Made by a program: the position numbers and the translations under genes. This document shows positions 11,017-20,065 of a stretch of DNA of 64,000 nt, piece after piece. Within the stretch, counting starts at the first letter, position 1, and each line of letters begins with the position of its first letter. The stretch comes from Auriscalpium vulgare (taxonomy: Eukaryota; Basidiomycota; Agaricomycetes; Russulales; Auriscalpiaceae): NCBI GenBank assembly GCA_019915015.1, contig JAHBBC010000038.1, forward strand, positions 231,255 to 295,254. The letters are read 5' to 3'. A model generated the notes under the pieces. It had not been told where the DNA came from. It searched no databases and worked only from the letters and a program-made list of their open reading frames with translations.

Positions 11017-12147
11017 TTACCTTTCACACGATCTAGCGAGGGTTCGCGCGCGGGTCAAGAAGAAGGGATAAGGAACGGAATGGACTATGGCATCGAAGCC
11101 TAGGGGTATCTCTGCTATGGCTTGGGAGGAGGAGATGTGCGAGAGGCGCGCAGAACTGATCCGCTCGATGGCGCGAATCAAGGCCACGCTGATATCCTGG
11201 ACCAGAAAGTCTGCGGGCTGGAGGTTGGCGAGGAGGCGGGATCCTAATCCCCATGCGTCCAGCATCCCGCCCATACAGGTTGCCATCGCGGCCCAGCGCA
11301 TGTCGAGGCGATCCAACACCAGTGGCCAGTCCGCCCAAATATCGCGAAACGTGTCGAAGGCCTCAGAAATGGTGGTAAAGTCCCGTAACATATCCACCGA
11401 GTCCTCCGCGAGGCCTCCCAACAGGTAGTACACCACGCCCGTGGTGAGGCGGCCCGCGTAGGCACGAGAGTGGGGGGAGCTGGAGGCACCACGGACGTGG
11501 TAGGCCAGGGCGCGGCACACGGCGTCTTCGCGGGTAATAACAAACATCCCATGGACGGCCCGGGCGTCGAAATCACGTAGGAGCCAACTCTGCATGCCCT
11601 GAGGACGCAGGGTGGGGAAGGCGCCATGCAACTCCGTGATTTCATGGAGGTAGGATTCGACAGAACCGTCCCCGAAGTAGTACACAGTCCAGAGCCCAGC
11701 CTCCACGATGGTGATCAAGACGTGGAGTTCCGCATCGGTAGCGTCGGCGGGGAAAGGGGAGAACATCTGGGACCACCGCGGGCTGGCGTGCGCTGAGTTG
11801 GGGAGGGTACGCATGAGGGTGCCCTCGAAGCGCTGGGCAAGAGGGGCGGACGCTGGAACGAGCTTCACCATGAACTCGAGGATCGGCAAGGTGAAGTGGA
11901 AGGCAAGATCGCGCAGGCTGCGGGGCGCGCGGATTGAAGAAAGGATCTGGAATTGAGTTCATCATCAGTCAAGCCGGGAAAAGACGCGGTCGGGGACCAG
12001 CACGCACCACAAGCTGGTTGACTTTGTCGGCCCTAGCGTAACCTCCCGTTCGGCATCCCCAAGGTCAAAACCAGCGAAGGGGGCCTGCGTCAACAGGCTG
12101 AGGAGGTCGAGGTTGTCGGCGGTGGCAGAAGCGGCGGGGAGGGACAT
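11017..12147 (-). CDS. Antisense ORF between pol and the 3' LTR, unrecognised, probably spliced
   Basis: The main frame is 290 codons from 11,889 down to 11,017 and opens further upstream to about 11,930. A second open frame, 12,147-11,965, begins with ATG and could be a first exon: the sequence between has a CTGAT branch-like motif and ttccag just before the long frame. The long frame ends in GAAAG followed by GTAAGC, a perfect fungal donor, so more exons may lie downstream (a Pro/Ala-rich frame runs to about 10,707). The protein is mostly helical with conserved-looking Trp/Tyr residues (WTVYYFGDGS, GVVYYLLGGL). I recognise no domain. Some plant Ty3/gypsy lineages carry antisense ORFs in the same place; homology is not claimed. 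Confidence 0.6.
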
Positions 12148-12259
12148 CGCGGGACAGAAATCGGCAAAGGGATGCTACAAGCGATGTTATCGCGAAAGGT
12201 TGCGAGCCCTTATATGCCGTTTTCGCGCGGTTCCTGGCAACTGGGGACAGTTGCAGTTT

Positions 12260-12275
12260 CAGTTGGGGGGAGAAA
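12260..12275 (+). other. Polypurine tract
   Basis: The purine run agttggggggagaaa directly precedes TGATA, the first bases of the 3' LTR. This is the expected plus-strand primer for reverse transcription. Confidence 0.85.
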
Positions 12276-13072
12276 TGATAGGTTCAGGCCGCGGGCAAGC
12301 GTGTAGCGAGACGTCGCGAGACGGGGAAGCAGCATGCGAGGCGCAGGGTCGCGGGAGCGTGGGTGATGGGAACGTGGTCCGGCGACCCAGGAGCAACCGG
12401 GACTGGCGACGGAACGGATCACCGGAACGGGCTAGATCGGGAGGGCTTAGCGACGTACGTAGAGACACTACTTAAGGAGCTGCGCGAGACGTAGCAACGG
12501 AATCAACTTGTGGGCGGCGTCAGCCACCCACACCCTTTACCTCACAGAAACTGTAGCCTGAGGCGCTACCAGCATCAGGAAGATAGGAGCCCCACCGCGA
12601 GGGTACAGGAAGGACGGCAGACAGGAGGAAGGGTCACGACAACCCACGGCGGCAGCTTCGCAAACGATCGCGAAGCTCTAGGAGGCTAATGCAACGACGT
12701 GCATTACTAGGCAGACTTAGGAAGGCAGGACCCCACCGATGTGGGAACAGGTAGGCAGGCGGACAGGCAAGAGGGGGCGCGACGGCCCATAGGCGGACGC
12801 TTCGCACACGGGTGCGAAGCACTCGGAGGCGGATCCCGTAGAGGGCATCCCCAGGCAGGTGAGTGTTTAGTTTGGTGTTTAGGCGGTAGGAGGTGGCCCC
12901 GCACGACCGCGGGAGGGCGTGAAGCGCGACAGCGACACGAACACCTTCCCACTCTGCAAGTCAAGTCACCTGGTCTGGATCGCGACGTATAGGAGGCAGT
13001 GTTGGTGGTTGTTGTCCTGTGAGGCACTCGCCGCACGCCCCGCTAGGGTCCGTCCCGGGTGATAGCGTATCA
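12276..13072 (+). repeat. 3' LTR, 797 bp
   Basis: It begins TGATA and ends TATCA, a short terminal inverted repeat, directly after the polypurine tract. From 12,403 it matches the 5' LTR at about 99.7 percent. Confidence 0.93.
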
Positions 13073-13952
13073 ACGCGACGCTATGGAAAGCGATCCTGAG
13101 CAAAGACATACGCAAAAATATACAATCTTTCCTGTACCGCGCATACCAAAACAGCTATAAGCTGGGCGATTTCTGGATCCACACCGCCATCCCAGAGCGG
13201 GCAGTATGCGGAGCATGCAATGACCCCTTCGAATCGCTTGAACACATCCTATGTCAACGCCAAACAGAAGTGCGAGAAATCATCTGGAAACTCGCCGAAG
13301 ATCTGTGGCCACACAGCGACAAGGCGTGGCCCAACATCTCCCTAGGCACAATCCTCGCAGTAGGAAACCTAGTCGTAGAACAAGAGCAACCCCGGAATGC
13401 AACAAGAGACAAGAAAAGAGCCCAAGGCGCGACGCGCCTCCTGAGAATCTTGATTTTGGAATCAGCGCATCTGATCTGGGTAATTAGATGTGAACGTGCA
13501 ATCGCAGGAAAAACCCACTCACGAGCAGAGATTCAAAGACGCTGGACAAAGAAAATCAATGACAGAGTTAGCATTGACCAATACTGTGCAAGGCAAAAGA
13601 CAAAAATAAAAGAAAATAAACCCTCTAACTATGAAACCTGGAAAGGAACCCTCGAAGATAAGGAAACAGCCCGCAAGAAATGGGCATGCACACATGAGGT
13701 TTTAGTGGGTATTAGGCCGCCACAGGCCCCCCCGTAACAGAGTCCCACACTACCCTGAATAGGGCGTGCGTAAAAGCATTTTTTCCTCGGATGGGTCCCA
13801 GGACCCAGCTTAGCGGATTTCTGGGAGTCGATGGTTGTAGGAGAAGTTAAGTGTTCTAATGATTCTATCTTAGTGCATTTAGCCCAATCTTCTGTAAACC
13901 CTAGTAGTTGTATACCTATGAATATCACATCGCTTATCCAAAAAAAAAAAAA
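13073..13952 (+). mobile_element. 3' end of a non-LTR (LINE) retrotransposon with poly(A) tail
   Basis: From the first base after the LTR a frame stays open to TAA at 13,735. It encodes the post-RNase H tail of agaricomycete LINE polyproteins: FLYRAYQNSYKLGDFW, a CX2C ... HILC zinc-binding segment, ESAHLIWVIRCERAI and RRWTKKINDRV. A short 3' UTR and 13 A residues (13,940-13,952) follow. The 5' part must lie beyond the LTR element, which evidently inserted into this LINE. The zinc-binding and RNase H-adjacent region acts in target-primed reverse transcription in this class. Confidence 0.88.
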
Positions 13953-13958
13953 CCCCCC

Positions 13959-14801
13959 TGTGAGTACTTGTTGTCTGAACGCCGATGAATTAAGCTGACC
14001 TTGTGATCACCCTGCAGGTGCCGGTGTGATGTCGTCAGGTCCGCAACAAATTCAATCTTCGACTTCTTGTGCTTCCTAACACGTAAATCAGCTGTCTGTT
14101 ACATGTCTGGTTCATATCACGCACTTGCAAATCACGCAGTCATGAACCTTGTGATTGCTACCTTTAGTATCTGTACGTGTGTGTTGGTTCTTGAAGAAAT
14201 GCTTCACGTCAGCGCTAGGTGATAGCTTCTTTTCCTCCAACAAATCAATGGTACTGATATGTGACAGGTCCTCCAGGAGCCCATTGACATTGCGTGCATC
14301 AGGATCAGGAAGGGCAGTGCCTTCGCCCTGATTTGCCGACGCTGCGGCCTTCTTGCGAGGCTTGCGGGGTGCTGTAAAGCAATGATAGGTATGTTACGGC
14401 AGAGAACAGCAATAATCTGACTAACCTTTCTTTGGCGCAGCTCGAGCTTGCTTATCCGCAGCTCGTCGAGCCTTGCGATTGGGCCCTTGCAAGTCTGTGC
14501 TACCGTCCGACAGTGACTTGGCAGAATTTGCTTCTTCTGTTAGAGGCGGAGGCGGCGCTTCTTCACTCGCTGTGTGGGTATCTTCATTGCTCGGGACATA
14601 CTCAGCAGTCGCCTTCCGCTTTGAAGGGCCGGCACGCCCAGCAAACATGTTCTCGGTCTCTGAATCGGACTCAGCGTGCTCGGTCACCTTGTTGGTGAGT
14701 CGGATTAGCCGCTTCGAAGGCGCTTCGTCGGCAAGGTCGTCTGTCGGCATCGCGCTGGGGCCAGAAAGTAGCAAGGGTATGGTAAGAATGTAATACGGCA
14801 C
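13959..14801 (-). pseudogene. BED zinc-finger protein, transposon-type (hAT-like), 3' truncated by the LINE
   Basis: ATG 14,750 (MPTDDLADEAP) starts an acidic, basic-tailed exon to 14,426. A short intron (donor GTTAGT, acceptor TTTACAG) leads to exon 14,371-14,125, which has the SADVKHFF motif and CVIC. A second intron leads to an exon from 14,075 with SHRHLQGDH. CX2C followed by HX4H after a DVKxFF lead is the BED finger of hAT-type transposase relatives in agaricomycetes. The gene loses homology at about 13,959, where the LINE poly(A) tail begins. Upstream, 14,802-15,041 holds no clear exon. Confidence 0.6.
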
Positions 14802-15041
14802 ATGACGTTGTTGTTCGCGGTTAAGACCCTCGGGGGACGCCCTCCCCCCCCCACCCCTCTATATCGGGTACTAAAGTCGCACGCTTTATATTACATAATA
14901 TACCGGGGAGGCTCATTCGCCCACTTGGGGACGCTTTTTTCGTCCTCCCACTGTCCGGTAGCCCGCATCTCTCCTGCAGTCGTTGTCGCAAAACCATGGA
15001 GCACTGGGCATTTCCAAAATGCCTATGCAGTGCAGATGAGA

Positions 15042-15257
15042 CTAGGGAAACAAAGACAAAGTGAGTATGGCAAGTGCTTTCAGTATGCCGTCATCAAAAC
15101 GCACCATCTGCGTGCAGCCAGGTGCTCCGCAATGCAATATACCGTCTCCTGCGCACTCGAGACCGCACTGTGTACACTCCCGAAAGGAGTCCTCATCTTG
15201 CATGCGGCGAGAAGCAGTCCGGGTGCGTCTCCCAGCGCCTGTCCGACTGCCCGACAT
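15042..15257 (-). CDS. Small cysteine-rich zinc-binding ORF, transposon-associated
   Basis: This 71-codon ORF contains CTQCGLECAGDGILHCGAPGC, a treble-clef-like Cys/His cluster. It is probably one exon of a larger transposon-type gene together with the Ser/Asp-rich frame at 15,303-15,809 and the BED exons downstream on the same strand. No enzyme is recognisable. Splicing between these frames is inferred, not seen. Confidence 0.35.
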   Translation of the reverse strand: MSGSRTGAGRRTRTASRRMQDEDSFRECTQCGLECAGDGILHCGAPGCTQMVRFDDGILKALAILTLSLFP

Positions 15258-15302
15258 GTCTACGACTGCCAGTGCTGCTGGCGCCGCGAGAGTCGGCTCC
15301 GC

Positions 15303-15809
15303 TTAACCAGCATCTTGAAGCGTCACTGTGAGAGGATCAGCACTTGGTGTGTTGTTGCCGTGTTGCCCATCTGACAACTGATTCGCCTGGGCATCACTTT
15401 GCGGGTCATGGCTCGGGCTCCGTGTCGGAGCTACGCCAGATGCGCGCTCGCGATCGGGGCTTGACGATCTCGACAAAAGGTTGCCTTCGCTTTCACCGTC
15501 ACTATCTAAGTCAACATTCACCTCTTGTGGGGCCCCTTCGCTGCCGTCGCTCGCGTTGTGTTCGCTTCCTGAATCGTCATCGGTGGTCTCAGCCGCAGGC
15601 GGGATCGATTCACGCCTTGACTGCCACTCAGTGCTTTGGTTTGTAACCGGCATGTCATCTATAAGGCTGAAAGAAGAGAAGGTCAGCGCTAGTGTGGTAT
15701 TGACGGCGGCTGCGACGAACCGGAGAGCAACGCGGGTGCTATGAGCTTCGGAGATGGTGAGTGATTTCCCGGTGCCGTGTTCTCCACGTCGCAGGACATC
15801 CAATGGCAA
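15303..15809 (-). CDS. Acidic, Ser/Asp-rich ORF of unknown function
   Basis: This 168-codon frame is low-complexity (DDDSGSEHNASDGSEG, LDSDGESEG) from MPVTNQ at about 15,652 to 15,303. It lies on the same strand and between other transposon-type exons. It has no recognisable domain and could be a disordered linker exon. Confidence 0.3.
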   Translation of the reverse strand: MPLDVLRRGEHGTGKSLTISEAHSTRVALRFVAAAVNTTLALTFSSFSLIDDMPVTNQSTEWQSRRESIPPAAETTDDDSGSEHNASDGSEGAPQEVNVDLDSDGESEGNLLSRSSSPDRERASGVAPTRSPSHDPQSDAQANQLSDGQHGNNTPSADPLTVTLQDAG

Positions 15810-16348
15810 TGTTCAGTGTCCTATCAACGTACTCCCATGGTTCGTCGTCAGGGGTCCAGCCCAGAGCGAGGCTCACCGGAGAAGCGGGCAAGTGTATCGT
15901 CATGCATCGCAAGTGGCACACAGGATGGAAGCTTAGCTGCCGCTGCTCGAAAGCGAGGAATCATTCCCATGCATGACGAAGTCGGACGCAGATCGTCGAC
16001 GTCAATGACTTCTTGACAACCTGGCAACTCGGATGCTTGCGGTCCCCGGCTTGAAAGCGCTCCAGGTGCATCGGAATGGTGCCCGCGTGTCAAATTCCGT
16101 GTAGATGGGCCTGCGGCGAAGAAATCCGTAAGTATCCCGTTTCAACGTGGGGCTCCTCAGGCCCGTGATACCGCAAGGCGGTGGCGTTCACTCTGTACGT
16201 GCGCGCCCCAGTTTGCCTCGCCTCCAAGGCCAATTTTGATTTCCCGTTCACAGTTCGCGCAAAAGCGGACACTGTCGACAGTGAACTGAGAGTTGAGTAA
16301 TTCCATGTAAGTGTTCTGCTGTCCGTTGCACTGAGGACTCACGTACAT
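15740..16348 (-). pseudogene. C2H2-like transposon-associated gene remnant
   Basis: An ORF from 16,348 contains CANCEREIKIG ... NWGAHVQSERHRLAV, a CX2C-X~17-HX5H finger. A downstream frame (16,093-15,848) reads ARFSGEPRSGLDP and then DEPWEYVDRTLN in a third frame. This pattern I associate with a repeated family of agaricomycete hypothetical proteins near DNA transposons. The frames shift repeatedly, so it is either multi-exon or decayed. Confidence 0.35.
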
Positions 16349-16714
16349 TATTTGCTTTCTTCTGTTTGGCCATGGCCGGGGATTTGAAGCAAAAAGACGG
16401 GTGCTGCGGCAAACATCAAGCTCATATTGCGTTGGAAAAATGATTCACAGTGAGAAAACGGCTTAGATAGATGTTGTATAGTGTGTCGCAGGTGGTAGGA
16501 TGCAAATCGCACGGAGAAGTCGTCGCCCTTTCAGTTCCCGTTTAAGGACCCCGAGACTCGCCCCCTCCCCCCTACACCCTGTCTCGGCTTTTGCCGGTCC
16601 CATACCCTTGGAAAGTAGGGTAGATTGTACCAAATAAAGTCGATACATAAGCCACAGCCTCCGCATGAGCTGTACAGTTGCTCTTCCAAAAATAACTCCG
16701 CTGCTCGGCTACTC

Positions 16715-16875
16715 TGCTCATGGCTGCAAAGCCCGGGCTTGCAGGCTGGGCTCAGGCTCTCCAGCATCTAAGCCCGAGCCCGCAGCCTGGGCTTACAGAT
16801 GCGTGGGCTTGGGCTGGGCTCGTCAAAGTTAAGTTGGGCTTGGGCCTGCTCAGGCTTTCGAGCCTGGCCTGGCAC
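16715..16875. repeat. GGGCTTGGGC-rich degenerate repeat
   Basis: About ten copies of gggctt/agcccg in both orientations lie within 160 bases, alternating with aggct. It resembles a short repeat family seen in fungal intergenic DNA. It has no coding sense. Confidence 0.5.
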
Positions 16876-17023
16876 ATCACTAGTTGCCACTCACTTATTT
16901 ATTGCCATCAGGGAGCGGAGTATGCATGGAACAAAATCAGCTTTATTTGCAGCTCAGCCAGTGCTCAACAAATCAACAAGAGGCAGGACGCGGTAGGACG
17001 CGATGGAGACTTTGCAACCGATC

Positions 17024-17214
17024 TGTAAGAGATTCTAGGCCGTACTATACAGTAGCTTATGTCAGCAGCCACTGCGGCTATCTGCAGTGGCGCAGACGTT
17101 GTCTTTTCCTCATCTGTTACTTCACGACTTCATTCCTGTATTCTAAACGCCTCGAGATTCTAATATAGAACGAGGGTCAGCGTTAGAACGGGCGTGAAGT
17201 TAGAAGTCATTACA
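17024..17214 (+). repeat. 5' LTR of the small element
   Basis: 191 bp, TG...CA, about 99 percent identical to 19,798-19,988. It starts directly after CGATC. Confidence 0.93.
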
Positions 17215-17288
17215 CTTTTTTAACGCTCCTTGTCGTTCCCCCGAGTCACCCTTCGACTCGGAGGACGACTATATTCCAATCTCGAGCC

Positions 17289-19664
17289 ATGTACTGGCTT
17301 AGCGGGGAAGATGTCCCACTGCTGGACATCATCCCTGCCAGCCTCTCCCGATGTTACCATCGGGATGAGCCTCGAGGCGAGAGCATAACCCGGCTCGCCT
17401 CTGAGCTTTGTGTCGTCGCTCCCCGGCTCCAAGCCGCGGTTGTAGCCAACGACTTTATGTTATGGGCCGAGGTGGCCAGCGAGTACGTAGACGCTGTCCT
17501 TGACTACGCTTCGTGCGTACTGTCAGGATGGATCGTGCGCCATCCAGCGCGCGAGCCCGTCGCGTTTGCTGAGCTCAACGTGCTCATCGTGACGTGGCGC
17601 TGTCACGTCGCGCGACACAACTTCGTGGCGGCGCGCATGCGCCACGTCTCTTCCTCCCTCGACGCCTACTGCCGCCAGCTCAAGGCTACCCACGCCAGCT
17701 TCGCCGCCCTCGCGACCCCGTCTCTCCACGCCGTCGCGACACCACTCCTCGATGCTGCGCCAACGCGCACTGCCACGTCACAGCGCCCAACGGCGCTAGC
17801 ACATGAACATGCGCTCGACGACGTGTCGCGCGCCGGCGCCACGTCATCGCGCCTAGCCGCGCGTTCTCAAGGAGAGGAGGAGAAGGAGAAGGAGAAGGAG
17901 AAGGAGGAGGAGAAAGGAGTGAGGAGAGGAAGAGTAGGCCGAGGAGACGAGCCCAAGGGGCTCGAGGCCGGTGAGCAGGCGTCCCGCGGTGCCTCCCATT
18001 CCCCATCCCCACACCCGCGCCCGCCCTCGTCGCCCCCACCACCCTACCTCGCCCAAACGCCCACAACCACGCCCAACGCGTCAGCTCAGCGCGCGGCACG
18101 CGTCAATGCGCCCGTCTCTGCAGCACGCGCGCCCACTGCACCGACTCGACGCGCGCCCTTCAACACCGCGTCTCCGCGCGCCGCCCCGACACCGGCCGGT
18201 GTGCTTCCGCAGCCGCGTTGCCGCGCTGACGCCGCCCCCACGCTGATGCCGGTCCCCGTGCAGTACACGACCGCGCAGGCCCGTGCACCACAACCCCATA
18301 CCGCCGTTGCACGCGCGCCCACGCCCACTGCACCCACCCAACGTGTAGCGCGCCCCAACGCCTCTGCCCTGGTGCACGGGCTGCCGCCGTTCGACGCACT
18401 CACTCCTGCGCCAGTGCCCGATCCCGCAGCCTCTGCGCCGATTGGCACGCCCACGTCGACACTGCACCCGCGCCGTGGCATGCCCGCATCGACGCCTCAC
18501 ACGCACCGTGACATGGTGCCCGCGACAGCGCCCGTGCTCGCCTTCAAGCCTGCGCTCAAGTGCGCCGACAGCACCCCGTCGACTTCCGCGGCCTCGCCCA
18601 TCACCCGTGCCACCGAGCCCGTGCATTGTGCTCAAGACAATGTCGCGTTGCCCGCCTGCCCTGGATTGGCACGACGCGCTGGCGCACCTGTCAGCGTGCG
18701 TACCCACGCACCGAGCGCCGACATGCAGGTGACTGCCCGCGTCTTGCGACGCAACACCTGGAGCACACGTCGCAGCGCCGCAACTGGCTCGCCCTCGCCC
18801 GCCGCGGTGCGCCCACCGCTGCACACCACACCCGCTGCGCCCACGCAACGCAACTGGGATCCGCGCGCGCCTCGCGCGGGAGTCGACGGAGGCAAAGAGA
18901 AGGCCTCATTGACATCTCGCAGAGGCTGCCCGCTCTGCGGCTGCACGCCACATCGTGTTCGTTCGCGACCACGTCGTCGCCGCACTCGCCGCGCTGCCAC
19001 CGCGCTCACACCCATAATGCGCGCACCCCCAGATCCCGCCCACCCGACCCCACGTTCTTACACAGAAGCCGTGCGCGCGCCGTCCAGCAGCCCGCCGGTT
19101 TTTTCAGGGGGAGGGGCCCAGGTTGTAAAAACCGGGGTATTTTTTCAGGGGGAGGATCGGGTGTACCCAACTCCGGCGCGGAGGGACTCTCCGACTGACG
19201 GTGAGCCAATCCCAAGGGGTGGCGCAGCGTCCAGGGGGAGAGGCCCGAGACTGCCGGCCAAGGCTCCGCGCAACCCTACGGGTGAAGCGAGCATCACGGC
19301 AGACGCGCCGAGGTCGAGGAGGCGCAGGCGCCGCTCCCGAGCACGAGCGAGAGGTGAGCGAGCGATAGCCGCGGCAGCCACCGAGCCCCGACTGGGTGAT
19401 GGCGCTGCGGCAGTCGGCCGCCCCTTGAGCACATGGTTGCATCGCACAAGAGAGCGTGCAGGTGACGAGCCCGTAGCCACAGTATCCCATCCGGGAGAAG
19501 GCTACGGGGGAGTTGCATGCATAATATCGAGTGCGTCTCGAGTCCGCAGGACGAGGGAAAAGAATCAGACCGGTATCAGACCGGTCGGATTTTTTTTTCT
19601 TTCCGTTTGTATTTCGCCTCCCTGGTGGTTCGGCGAGGGGGAGGGTGTAACACCGCCTCCGTAG
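17289..19664 (+). CDS. 791-aa gag-like ORF of the small LTR element
   Basis: The ATG lies 74 bases after the 5' LTR. Residues 1 to about 145 form a folded, helical domain rich in Trp, Tyr and Cys (MYWLSGEDVPLLDIIPASLS, ARHNFVAARMRHVSSSLDAY). After a Glu/Lys tract (near 17,873) the protein is Ala/Pro/Arg-rich and disordered, with a CPLCGCTPH motif near 18,930 and very basic patches. The order folded domain, disordered linker, short Cys motif, basic tail suggests a structural nucleic-acid-binding protein like gag. The frame stops just inside a duplicated polypurine tract (19,627-19,643). I know of similar N-termini in other mushroom genomes only as hypothetical proteins. Confidence 0.7.
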   Translation: MYWLSGEDVPLLDIIPASLSRCYHRDEPRGESITRLASELCVVAPRLQAAVVANDFMLWAEVASEYVDAVLDYASCVLSGWIVRHPAREPVAFAELNVLIVTWRCHVARHNFVAARMRHVSSSLDAYCRQLKATHASFAALATPSLHAVATPLLDAAPTRTATSQRPTALAHEHALDDVSRAGATSSRLAARSQGEEEKEKEKEKEEEKGVRRGRVGRGDEPKGLEAGEQASRGASHSPSPHPRPPSSPPPPYLAQTPTTTPNASAQRAARVNAPVSAARAPTAPTRRAPFNTASPRAAPTPAGVLPQPRCRADAAPTLMPVPVQYTTAQARAPQPHTAVARAPTPTAPTQRVARPNASALVHGLPPFDALTPAPVPDPAASAPIGTPTSTLHPRRGMPASTPHTHRDMVPATAPVLAFKPALKCADSTPSTSAASPITRATEPVHCAQDNVALPACPGLARRAGAPVSVRTHAPSADMQVTARVLRRNTWSTRRSAATGSPSPAAVRPPLHTTPAAPTQRNWDPRAPRAGVDGGKEKASLTSRRGCPLCGCTPHRVRSRPRRRRTRRAATALTPIMRAPPDPAHPTPRSYTEAVRAPSSSPPVFSGGGAQVVKTGVFFQGEDRVYPTPARRDSPTDGEPIPRGGAASRGRGPRLPAKAPRNPTGEASITADAPRSRRRRRRSRARARGERAIAAAATEPRLGDGAAAVGRPLSTWLHRTRERAGDEPVATVSHPGEGYGGVACIISSASRVRRTREKNQTGIRPVGFFFLSVCISPPWWFGEGEGVTPPP

Positions 19665-19797
19665 GGTATTCTTTTATTCATTTCTTATGCCTTACCTTAA
19701 TTTTACGCTCTATGTTTTCCTGCTAACTGTCCATATTTTCTTCTACTCTTTCACCTTAGTTTATTTCACCGCTCCATGGGTTCGGCGAGGGGGAGAG

Positions 19798-19988
19798 TGT
19801 AAGAGATTCTAGGCCGTACTATACAGTAGCTTATGTCAGCAGCCACTGCGGCTATCTGCAGTGGCGCAGACGTTGTCTTTTCTTCATCCGTTACTTCACG
19901 ACTTCATTCCTGTATTCTAAACGCCTCGAGATTCTAATATAGAACGAGGGTCAGCGTTAGAACGGGCGTGAAGTTAGAAGTCATTACA
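19798..19988 (+). repeat. 3' LTR of the small element
   Basis: 191 bp, preceded by a polypurine tract and followed by the CGATC target duplicate. Confidence 0.93.
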
Positions 19989-20065
19989 CGATCGCGACAT
20001 TCTCACGGGTTCAATCAGGACTCCGGAACCGCTGACAGTCGTCGGTCGCTATCGGTCATGCCACA

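Larger units (their letters stand above)
1..13072 (+). mobile_element. Ty3/gypsy LTR retrotransposon, degenerate, 5' LTR cut by the window edge
   Basis: Bases 1-670 recur at 12,403-13,072 with only two visible differences, so these are the two LTRs. The internal region reads gag, zinc knuckle, aspartic protease, reverse transcriptase, RNase H, integrase, which is the Ty3/gypsy order (integrase last). The integrase carries an HHCC finger, a DDE core and a GPY-like module; no chromodomain is visible. The coding frame is broken in gag, by a UAG before protease, by a frame change before reverse transcriptase and by a 2.9 kb insertion in reverse transcriptase. A long antisense ORF lies between pol and the 3' LTR. 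The 3' flank is a LINE; the 5' flank is outside the window, so the target duplication cannot be checked. Confidence 0.93.
17019..19993 (+). mobile_element. Complete non-autonomous LTR retrotransposon with a single long ORF
   Basis: 191-bp LTRs at 17,024-17,214 and 19,798-19,988 run TGTAAG...TTACA and differ at about two positions. Both are flanked by CGATC (17,019-17,023 and 19,989-19,993), a 5-bp target duplication. A polypurine tract (gcgagggggagag) abuts the 3' LTR. The interior holds one 791-codon ORF and no protease, polymerase or integrase, so the element must be moved in trans. No TGG primer-binding site follows the 5' LTR (cttttttaacgc instead), so the primer is unusual or self-primed. 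Confidence 0.92.

Noticed and set aside
17871..17920. GAG/AAG repeat tract as a possible satellite or CRISPR-like array
   Set aside because: It is an in-frame Glu/Lys microsatellite inside the 791-codon ORF; there are no spacers.
18081..18848. 255-codon minus-strand ORF
   Set aside because: Antisense to the Ala/Pro-rich part of the 791-codon ORF; its Gly/Arg composition is the mirror of that sequence.
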